Source: Chlorophyllum brunneum (Eukaryota > Basidiomycota > Agaricomycetes > Agaricales > Agaricaceae). Taken from it: a stretch of DNA of 64,000 nucleotides. Made by a program: the position numbers and the translations under genes. Position 1 is the first letter of the stretch. Every line of letters starts with the position of its first letter. The DNA lies in assembly GCA_963576785.1 (NCBI GenBank), contig OY756142.1, forward strand, positions 2,170,001 to 2,234,000. The letters run 5' to 3'. Under the pieces are notes generated by a model, which was not told the origin of the DNA, ran no database searches, and saw nothing but the letters and a program-made list of their open reading frames with translations. Below, in pieces: positions 54,999 through 64,000 of the stretch.

Positions 54999-56747
54999 AT
55001 GCTTACCGGTTTGGCGGGAAATGTGACGCTGGCGTCACTCAACACTCCTTACTCACCCACAAGCCCCGCCAAATCTTCTTTCTGGTCTTTCGGTGCTACG
55101 TCCCTCACTGATACGTCGGATCTCTACGACGATTTCCAGTCAAATGTGTCCCTCAAGGTCTCTCATGGTCTCTCTCAGGCAGGCGCTCCCACAGGACTTG
55201 GTATTATCTACCCTACAAATGAACAGAAAGAGAACCAGGAAGACACGGCAGGCTTCTGTAAACCTGGATCCGGTCACGACATGGTATATAGGCACAGAAC
55301 TTTTATGCGCACGGAAACTATCTATTATGATTCTCAAATTGGCTCGAGTACTCTTGAAGAAGCCCCTCCGGAGCCCCTTACTTTATCGTCATTGCTTTAT
55401 CAGACAGAGCTTTCTCCACAGCTCCTGGATCTCATAAGCGAGGAGCCCGTGATAGAGGCCATTCACGACCCTGTTTTTCTTGCGGCTACTCCTGAGCCTT
55501 CGCCCCCCATCCCTAACGAGGCACAAGAAAGATGGCTTTTGCAAAGGATACTGGAAGCCTCTGGCCATACCATCGAAACTCTTTCTACGGAACTTAAGGC
55601 CCGTTTCCAGGGTCTGTTTTCCTCTGTTTTTCGTTCACATTTATCGGATTTACTCTGCTGCTCTCAGACTCTGAACCCTATAGCACAGATTCTCACGGCT
55701 GGGAAGCGGGCTTACAAACTAACGCGGCTTACTTTCAAAACGCCTTTGTTCGTCTTCGAGAATCACCTGTCCTTGGTGTAAATCCTGCAGATATCATGCC
55801 TCCGCAGCCGGTTTTTGAACCTCTTTTGCCTCTGTTGCCTCCGCCTCCAGAAACACCTCTTTTGGCACCAGTAGATACAGAGGACTCGGAACTAGAACCA
55901 AAAGGCGGTACCATCCCTTCCCATCCTGCTCTTCTATTTCAACAAGAACCTCCAAGTAATTCCGCGCCTCTCACCACCCAAAACCTTCGTCTTCTCGAGG
56001 AAAGCACAGTTCCACACAAACGAGAGAGCGACTATGAGCCCAGTCTTCCCTTCAGCGCCTCATCCAGTAACGAATCTAATTTCCTGCCAAGCTTTTCGAA
56101 GCGCAACACTCGTTCGAGGCTTGCAAAGGCTCCAAAAGGGCATTCCGTCAAGCGTCTACTTGCATCCCCATATACTGTCCCGCCGCCACCTAATGTGCAA
56201 GGCCCGTTGCCATCAAATCTACCCGTCAATTACGGGACGCCTGTACTAGATGCTCATCGTGGGATTGAACTCAGTGAGCTCAAGGCTAAGGCCGGGCGGT
56301 ATCGCCTGCGTAACCCGAGCCAAGAATATGACAAGAAATGGTTACTTTCGTTTGCTGGTAAACTGACACCGCAAGGCTTGTTGACAGAGGAGTACCGTTG
56401 TTATATCGTTGGTTGCAACCAATCCAATCGAAGGCGTGACCACATCCTTATTCACGTTGGTGGTCACTTAGATCAGCGGCCCTTTGCGTGTACCCATTGG
56501 TAAGTGCTCGGTTTTAGTTTGCTTACTGTTCAAACCCCCCCGTTTCAGTCCCGCCAGATTCCTTCGCAAGAATGAGTGCAAGAGGCACGAACTGAGTCAT
56601 ACCGGCACCCGACCGTTCGCTTGTGACTTGTGTCCCTTCGGAACTACTGCGTTCGTACGACAGGATCTCCTCAAGCGGCACCAGAAACGGACCCACAACC
56701 TAGACAATAGTCGAAGCAGGACAACCAAACGCCAGCATCACATCTAG
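54999..56747 (+). CDS. C2H2 zinc-finger protein, putative transcription factor
   Basis: Exons 54999..55611, 55668..56499 and 56549..56747 (547 residues), introns 56 and 49 nt. The first 400 residues are disordered and Pro/Ser-rich, with a basic RNTRSRLAKAPKGHSVKR stretch. The C-terminal 110 residues carry three finger-like units. The first reads YRCYIVGCNQSNRRRDHILIH. The second, FACTHC with HELSH, is split by intron 2 inside its first CX2C. The third reads FACDLCPFGTTAFVRQDLLKRHQKRTH and is preceded by the TGTRPFACD linker. The spacing in finger 1 is C-X4-C. A short Arg-rich tail follows. DNA binding is expected; targets and orthologue are unknown. Confidence 0.82.
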
Positions 56748-57046
56748 AGCTCATTATATCGTACCCAACGGTGGTCCAGGATATAGAACGGCACATTGAT
56801 TATGTGTATATCAGCAAAGTTCATAATGAATAGGATATGGCATGATACTCATCGTCCGTCCGAAAGTCGTGAGGGTCGGTATACAAGAAGGTACAAATGC
56901 TGTTTTGCAGTAACGTTAACCAAGTAAATAGAAGTGTTGATATCGGAATGTTAGAGAACATAAATAAAAGGAAAAGCAAGGATGCAACAGAGCAGTTCGA
57001 CCGTATTAAAAGCGGGGATGTGATGAACCTGTATATATTCTAAGCC
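56748..57046. other. Convergent 3' region, C2H2 gene / Kar9-GAR gene
   Basis: 299 bp between facing stops, AT-rich near 56800-57020. No gene seen. Confidence 0.45.
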
Positions 57047-60000
57047 TCAGGGTCTCCAGAGACGAAGAGGTGATTGAGAGTTATTGCCTCTGGACTGTTT
57101 TGTGGGTGTGACCGGTCGGAGTAACACCGAGTCGGGTTCAGCTCGGCGGATGAATTGCATTGGTGTTAACGGCGAACCCTTTGTGGAAGGCGATGATCCG
57201 ATTGACCTAGGGCTTTGGCCGCGGGGTGTGAGGAGCGAAAATGATGGGACGAAAGGCATCTTGGGTTCGGGAGTTCGCGGAGGTGCAGGAGGTGGTAATG
57301 TCGGATTTGTACCTGTGATCTCGGCCGCCTCGAGCAATATCGCAGAGCTTATCCATTTTTCTTCCTGTCCACCTACACGTGGGGGAGACTCTGGCAAGAG
57401 TCTGAAGCTATCAGCGAAATGGTCTTTAATGAATCTACAATCGCGCGATCAGTAAACTGTCCTTGAAAAGTCATGTATATATCTAACGTACTTGGATAGT
57501 TCTTGCCATCCGCCACCGACACGGACCATGACTGTCTGCGAACGCAAAATACGACAAAAACAAAGCTTGGGATCTTGGTTTCCGATCCAGTACTTCCCAC
57601 TCTGGTCCTTCCATGTCTCCATCAAACCCTCAACGTTAATGCCCACCGGTAGATTGTTCACGACGTCTCCGACGGCAACATCAAGCTTGCTCTTCGGGTT
57701 GGGCACATATTTCTTCCGTGGAGGTGGTCTCTCCCTTTTTGGTGTTTGAGCACGGGGAAGAATGGAAGATAGCGAGTTTCTGGGTGCACGAGCCCATGTA
57801 GAGCCGCCACCTATGGAGGAGCGAGAAGGGCGAGAAGGACGTGCTGAAGAGCGAGTAGAAGATGCTTCTGACATCGTAGGAGAGCTGCGATTACTCTGAT
57901 GACTCGGGCCTGGTTTCTTACGGAGGGCGTGGTTGGAAGTCCGTTTAGTCAGAGTGGAAGTGGTACTTGTTGTCGAGGACAAGCTTGTCGTTCGTTGACG
58001 CGATGAAAACGTCGGTTGGTATAAAGAAGCACCGAAAGATCCTGATATTGAACGGACCGACGTGGTTGACATTCTGCTTGACGAGCGTGGCGCTGACTCT
58101 GCTCCCCCAGAGAGAACTCTTCGCTGTGGGGGTGTAGGTTGTGGTGGTACAAGAAGCCGGCCCCGTGGAGGCTGGGATTGTTTAGGAGCAGCTGACAGGC
58201 CAGCGTATGAGTCCTTCTTGCTATGAGAAGATCGGTTGGTGGCGGTACTATTCATCGTTCTGACGGAAGTGGTGCTGTTCCTTCCAGAGTCCTCGCGTGA
58301 ACTGATTGCGCTGTTAGGACGAGATTTCTTACCACCCAACCGGTCGATCGCCATATCGGAAAGCTCGTTCCATGTTTGCATTATCCTTGAGTGCTCGGCA
58401 GCTACACGGGAATCGGAAAGAAATGGTTGAGCCAGTTCTTCCGTCGCGCCGATAGCGTCACTGGTGAACCTAACACGTCCTGATAATTGGTCCTCAGGAG
58501 TGGCCAGCTGTGGTGCTGAGAAAGACGACATAGTCATGGCTGGAGGGGCAGGATAACTGTCAATGTGTTCCAGCAGATCACTGAGCGCCACATCACAGTT
58601 CTGGAAACTAGTGTTCAGCTCGGCTAGCCTTTCTATATTTTCCATTTGTCCCAAGGCTGCCTCCAATTCGACTCGGAACGACCGCAATACAGTATTAGTA
58701 GACGGATCTTCGGTGCTGGTAGGTAATGATGTGTCCTCGTTGTGGATGGCTGTCAGCTCATGGCTATAACGCTGTACCTGATCGCACGTTGGTAAGTTGA
58801 CAGATGAATTGGCAAGTTCTTTGAGCCCAAGGGCGCTCAGTCGCCTCCTGAGTGCGTGTATGCGCGTTTCTAGGTCCGGCACTGATTGGGTACGATGGGT
58901 AGGTGTGAGAGGGGAGACCTTGAGTTTGAACACGTCTGTTATCGGTCGTCAGGATACGAAGGCATTGAGAAAATGTCTGCGGACCTTGGTCGGATTCCGT
59001 CATAATATGTATCTCGCGCATCTTTGAAGGACTCCTCTGAGCCTGCTGAGTTTGACTCTCCGGAGTCTTCAGTGCCTCTAATTTCTCGCGGTACTCCTTT
59101 AGTAGATCCTCGAGATCTCGTCGCTGCCTTTCCAATTCTGATACCGTCTTCGCAGTTTGCTCAGCGGCAGTCCTCTGCTCGTCATGTTGCAATCTCTTAG
59201 TCGTGTTCAGCTCTTCTTCAAGTTGCTGTAGCCTCGATGCAAGCTCATCTCGCTCCTTCTGAGCCCATAGTCGTTCGGCCTCCATTGTCGTATTGTACTG
59301 CATCTCCAAGCGCAACCGTTCAGCTTCCGCCTCCTGTTTCTCAGCCGACACCCTCTTTTCTGCCTCGAGCCTCTCTTGCTCCAGCCATAACTTCTCCGCC
59401 TCCATTGCCGCCAGCCTTTGCTTTTCTTGTTGAATGCGCATTTCTTCCGCAATTCTCGCCGCCTCCTGTCTCTTAGCTTCGCCTTTCAGGCGCTTTTCCT
59501 CCTCCAGCCGTCTTCTTTCCTCTTCTTCTACCTTTCTTAGCTGAGCCTCTTCCCTCTGTCGTTGTTCTTCTACCCGTTTGTGCTCATCCTGGCGGAAAAG
59601 TTCGCTTCGTATAGTCTGATCCAACTCGCTCTTGAAAGACGCCAAACTCTCGGTCCAGGTGTTAAAACGCAACTCTGCATCATCTACAACTCGTACGCGC
59701 GACATGTAGAGTGTTTCGCGCGTTGGCTGGTCAAGGGTGGCCGATAAAGACTCCATTTGGCGTAGATGTTCCCGATGCGGTGAAAAACATTGGCTGATAT
59801 TCTTCCGGTTGCTGGTGGAATAATCCTCGACAGCTTTGAGAAGCGTATTGAGCGATTCTAGATAGCTCTCATCTCTTACAAGCTGATGCCTTTTGGCCTT
59901 CCATCCATTTAGTTCCTGGGTTGCGTCGTAGATATGACCAACTGTCTTTGCAAGTTGAACGTCCAGGTCTTTTGACAGTCGAGCAAGGGCCAAGTGGTGC

Positions 60001-62663
60001 TTGCACTTGAGGAGACCTTCCATCTCACCTGCAAGCCTCATTGCGAAAGAATTGCAATCAGCTCGGACGGCAGCGTCAACAGAAAGAAGGTCGAAATGTA
60101 TTTCATGAACTCCTGGGAAAGAGGCGATGGGATCGAGGGAGAGGGACCGCTGCCTGGAACTTTTACTGCCGAAAGATGCGGAAGGAGACTGTCGAGCAAT
60201 AAACGGGACCCTAAACACCAGTCCATCCTTAAAAGCCTGAACTAGCCCCTCGATGCAATCGACTTCGGACTGGAACTCGGCGGCTTCATCAACCACTGGG
60301 ACACTGATGGGCGTAGCCATTAGAATGTTCTCGGCTATGGCAGCTGCGCGGATTTTGGTGTCCTCGATTCGAAGCTGGAGGACATGACATTCTTCCCGAA
60401 CTGAAACCATGATGGATGCCTGTCGTTGCAATGCCGCAAGTGAGTTCATCATTTCTTCGCATGACATGGCAAAACCCTTCAACGCAGCAAATCCACGTGC
60501 AAAGTGCTCCTTGAGGCGGGTTTCAAGTTGGTGGGATAGGGGAACGTATGGGACGTCAATCTCTTCCGCAATACGCTGTCTGATAATGGCTAGTCGCTCC
60601 GAGAAGTTGAGGGAAGGGTGCATGATGTCCTCTTCGACGGTCGCAGGTGGACTTTCAGGAGTCAAGGGCAGGTTGCCACCAAGAGAATCCTGTCGCCACC
60701 GCGTTCGCTCCATAACCTCAATAATTTGGAGCCGAACATCCACAAAGGTTTGTTGAATCATGTCGACATTGCCAGCGATCCTTCGCACTTCGCGTAGGGA
60801 GTCCAACTTAGCCAGCATTTTCTGGTAGCTGACCTCAGCCTTCTCCTTCAATCCCTGCACCTGTTGAACCTCCAGCAAAGCCTGTCTTCTGTATTCCGGA
60901 TCCTTGACGCCAGACACATCGAACAGAGCCAATGAGGTCTGGAACTCTGGCATAATGGTGTTTGTGCGCTCAAGAGCTTCCGTGATAGCTTCTGACATCG
61001 ACGGCCAGAGTGCCAAGAACACCGCATGGCGAGTGGTGTCCAAACAACGCTCAGAGCTAAGGTTAGGCGCAGAACCATCGCCATTCTTGTTTGACACGCC
61101 AACCTCCATTTGTTTCAAGTATGTCTTGAGGTCCGCTGAGGTGTTCATAGAGTCCTCGAGGACGGCATCCAGTCGCTTGACAGCTTCATACATCCCCTGG
61201 TACTGCGTGGCAGCGATATTGGCTTTGTTAACTAAATCAATAGCAATCTGAATCTCTGCAGACAGCGTTTGGGCGAGTCGAGCGTTGAAGTCCTGCTGGT
61301 CCCCAAATAGGCAATGAGTAGGATGCGGAAAGAATTGAGGGGTAGTAACCGGGTTGACCCTAACAGACAATCGTTTGAGAAGTGCATCTGCTCGCGAGAT
61401 GAAAGAGTTGCACTGTCTGTGAGTCGGATGGTGCAGTTTGGCCGTCTCAATTTCCTCAAGAAGATTCTGGGCGGACATTTGATCTTTCATGGTTTCGACG
61501 TGGATTTCATCAGCCCTGAAATAGGGCAAATATTAGTACAAAGGGGAAGTGTAGATATGGCCCACTCACTTTCGCCATTGCATGACAAGGCTCATAGCGA
61601 ATTTACCAACTTGCTCTAGTTCGTTGATTCCCCTTTCTTCGAGACGGTCCTGCTCGTCCAAAAGCTCTTCCGGTACAGGTGTTCTGCTAATATCGATGAG
61701 CTTGTCCAGAGCCTTGCCTGCTGATGCAATCCTTCCATGGCGGAGGGCTGTAACTCGACTCCCGAAATGTGCCGCGTCGCGTGATAAGAGTTCCGCTAAT
61801 TTAAAACGTGCACTGCGAGAAAAGGCCGCGGAGTTCACGTTCACGGCTGTGTCTGAGCTCGCTGATGCATAGGAATTAATCGAACCCCGTCTAGCAAGAG
61901 GGTGTTCCTCCTTAACCGGGTTTTCGTAAATGGAAGTGTTCCATCGCGCCCGTTTCGTTATGAATTGGGAGAAATCCTCGATAATCATACGGCGCTCAAC
62001 CCAAGCAGCCGATCGATGCTCCTCCCATGTTAGACGAGTCCCAAGGAGTTCAAGAGATTCGGAGCGGTCGCGTAGCAGTTGTAACAACTTGTCAAGGGCA
62101 AAAATGGTCGTAAGTGTCAACTCAATAACGTCAGTGTCCGCCGGGGACAGGTTTCTGTGCGTGGCAGCTTGGGTGAAGGATCAGTGCGTGGACACACACA
62201 GTGGACATGAACAAGTCTACCTTTCGTTAGTTGCCTCAGCTTCTCCAATTCCACCGTGTCAAAGATCTCCGTCTCCTTGTCAACAACGTCGTGTTTTGCT
62301 ATCCACTCCTCGAGAATCGCCCGAGACGGCAGTCCAGGTACGACTTCAGCGGAGACACGGATTGCGCCCAAGCCAACGAAAACCTCTATAAGAGGCATTT
62401 CCTCCAGGAACTAAAAAAACGTCAAACAGGAATCAATGGAGTCATCATGTTACACCCACCCTAATCCTCTCCTCTACCCATGGCTTCTTCTCGCTGAAAG
62501 CCTGTAGCTCAATGACTTCATGGGATTCCAGGGCCTCTTCTTCGCCCTGCTTCTCCCCCTCTGGAGAAACGGTGGCATCTTCTATAGATGATGTAGAGTC
62601 GGGAATGATGGAAGGTTGTGTGTCCAGCCTTGGACTTGATGATGGATTTATTGTGCTGGGCAT
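57047..62663 (-). CDS. Kar9-like, GAR-domain microtubule-binding protein
   Basis: Exons (minus) 62663..62460, 62410..62221, 62167..61570, 61515..58985, 58935..57492 and 57434..57047 (1784 residues). The first ~900 residues form an all-helical region resembling the cortical protein Kar9 (KPWVEERIRFLEEMPLIEVF, DVIELTLTTIFALDKLLQLL). A charged coiled coil follows at about 970-1160 (many RLEEEKRLK-like heptads), then a Ser/Arg-rich basic region. A GAR (GAS2-related) domain spans about 1590-1670 (KLDVAVGDVVNNLPVGINV, GKYWIGNQ, CFCRILRSQTVMVRVGGGW). GAR domains bind microtubules; Kar9 links them to actin cables through EB1. A SILP sequence in a basic context at 1565-1568 resembles an EB1-binding SxIP/SxLP site. 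A role in spindle positioning or nuclear migration is inferred. All five introns (49-56 nt) keep frame. Confidence 0.83.
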
Positions 62664-63092
62664 TGCTCCGCTAGCTAGAGTTGGCTGAAGTAAATAAAAA
62701 AAATCAGTGGTTGTAAATCCCTGGGAGGTATGTAATTCAAGTATTTGGTGAGATATGCATATCCCGTGCTTAGGAGTTAGCGGTGGGAAGGTATGCGAGG
62801 AAACGAGAAAGGCGCAGAAGGAGTTTGAGGACAAGTAAACGTGGGAAAAGTTACTTGAGGTTTTGGACCACCATCATCACAATTCTTCTGATCCGGGCCC
62901 ATTCCGTATGTAACAGTCCTACACATTTCTTTAATCTACACCTCATGGCGACCTACTTATCAGGGGTACATAATGCTGATGCATCCATGAGCCTATGCAC
63001 AATTTTGCCATGCGGACGAGTGGCTCCCTCAAGTAGCGATAGTGATAGCGTCATGCTGATTGATTCTACTCAGCACGGGTTAATTAGCCTGC
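62664..63092. other. Intergenic, Kar9-GAR promoter region
   Basis: 429 bp between two minus-strand genes. No other gene seen; no clear TATA box. Confidence 0.45.
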
Positions 63093-63854
63093 CTAATTTA
63101 TCATTTCATCGTATGACACCGGGACACGCACCTTGTCTCCTTCCTTCTGCATCAGATTCTGCATTTGCAAGGCCAGCAGTCGTAATCGATGGATGCCCCG
63201 TCCGTCCTTGTAATCCTCACTCTGTAAGCCCATCTGCAGCTCCACCTCCTGCATAAAGGCCGCTATGTCAGCCAGGGATACTCCGAGTTCCCGGAGAGTT
63301 GCAAACTGAGTTCTGTAACAGGAAGATACGTATTTACCTAGTCAATACCCATTCTCACAGAAAGCTTAAAATCCGAGGCAAGAGAATATTTACCGTATCT
63401 GCTCCGTCTCCTCCAACAACTTGTGTAGGTCCGACTGCATTACCTGGTTTACCTGACTTTGCTCTGCGGCACGTTGCATCGCATCCTGCTGTGTGTCGTG
63501 GGTTTCCCGCATCACATCGTGAAGGGACGTCCTCATCTTTGCTTGCTCATTTTTTACGCTTGAGACCTCTGAGAAACTGGCATCCAGTTGTCTCTGCACA
63601 ACATTCAGCCTGAACTGCAACTCCTCGCATTTCCGCTGCAGACCGGAAATGCGCCTCCTTGAAACTAGATAGGGCACCGTGGCAATCGGTAAAAGGATGC
63701 CAGCCACAACGGCAAGTCGTACGAAAGGGTTATGAAGCTGCTGTTCAGTCTTCGCCCCTGTAAGTCCATTGGGCAGCGGGCGATGGACCACAGTGACTGG
63801 GGGTATCGAAGCTGGAGGCGTTGAGCTAGTGCTGGGCAAATTGCGGTCCTCCAT
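63093..63854 (-). CDS. Small membrane-anchored coiled-coil protein, function unknown
   Basis: Exons (minus) 63854..63394 and 63312..63093 (226 residues), intron 81 nt, phase 2. After a Pro/Ser-rich start, one hydrophobic helix (FVRLAVVAGILLPIATVPYLV, about residues 44-64) is followed by basic SRRRI and then a long amphipathic coiled coil to the C-terminus (LQRKCEELQFRLNVVQRQL, KNEQAKMRTSLHDVM, LQMQNLMQKEGDK). This suggests a single-pass anchor with a coiled-coil domain on the other side; which membrane cannot be told. The C-terminal end is uncertain. Reading on gives a TAG at 63093, while a GT donor after GDK would change the last dozen residues. I do not recognise a family. Confidence 0.65.
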
Positions 63855-64000
63855 GTGTTGTGTTAGGGTGGTAAAGGTGCGCTTAAGAGAACCTCACAAC
63901 CGAATTGTCTCTGCATCAAGAAGCGTATGTGACTCGCTGAAGTCATCGCACGTGGTCGAATGTCTTTTATTAGTTTGCAATTCCGAGGTAGTCTACGAAA
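63855..64000. other. Upstream region of the coiled-coil gene
   Basis: 146 bp to the window end. It probably holds the promoter of the minus-strand gene. No feature is recognised. Confidence 0.35.

Noticed and set aside
1..64000. Mobile elements, CRISPR arrays, viral or toxin genes, or a biosynthetic cluster
   Set aside because: No transposase, reverse transcriptase, terminal repeats, repeat-spacer pattern, polyketide or peptide synthetase motif was seen.

Overview
The window is nuclear DNA of a filamentous basidiomycete, most likely an Agaricomycete. The evidence is dense spliceosomal introns of about 45-65 nt with GT-AG borders, pyrimidine-rich leaders ahead of start codons, a DUF6533-type membrane protein, and single-copy eukaryotic housekeeping genes. 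No rRNA, tRNA, CRISPR array, transposon or virus-like gene could be supported. Gene models were built by hand: exon joins were accepted when reading phase, splice borders and conserved protein motifs agreed, and coordinates are the coding part only.

Layout. 1-14 kb: 3' part of a forkhead factor (+), an inositol hexakisphosphate kinase (KCS1 type, +), a 15-exon RING gene of the HEI10/CCNB1IP1 meiotic crossover family (+), and a large Ser/Pro-rich protein with a CUE-like C-terminus (-). 14-20 kb: MED18 (+), BCD1 (-), DRE2 (-) and a second forkhead gene (-). 21-31 kb: DUF6533 membrane protein (+), a Zn2Cys6 transcription factor (-) and the STRIPAK subunit FAR11/STRIP (-). 31-37 kb: a long gene-poor stretch around a cyclin-box gene (+). 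37-44 kb: ubiquitin-activating enzyme UBA1 (-) and the splicing factor cactin (-). 44-57 kb: mitochondrial ClpX/MCX1 (+), RanBP1 (-), EMP24 (+), kinesin-8 (-), dihydroorotase URA4 (+), cytochrome b5 reductase MCR1 (-) and a C2H2 zinc-finger gene (+). 57-64 kb: a 1784-residue Kar9-like/GAR microtubule protein (-) and a small membrane-anchored coiled-coil protein (-).

The genes do not form one pathway. The architecture is compact: many pairs are divergent across 160-310 bp (CUE/MED18, cactin/ClpX, RanBP1/EMP24, kinesin/URA4, MCR1/C2H2) or convergent with 12-56 bp between stop codons (MED18/BCD1, URA4/MCR1, DUF6533/Zn2Cys6).

The most unusual signal is in splicing. Frame-essential micro-exons of 7 nt occur in the HEI10-like gene and in ClpX, an 11-nt exon carries the first cysteine of the Zn2Cys6 cluster, and the HEI10-like gene seems to need several GC-AG introns.
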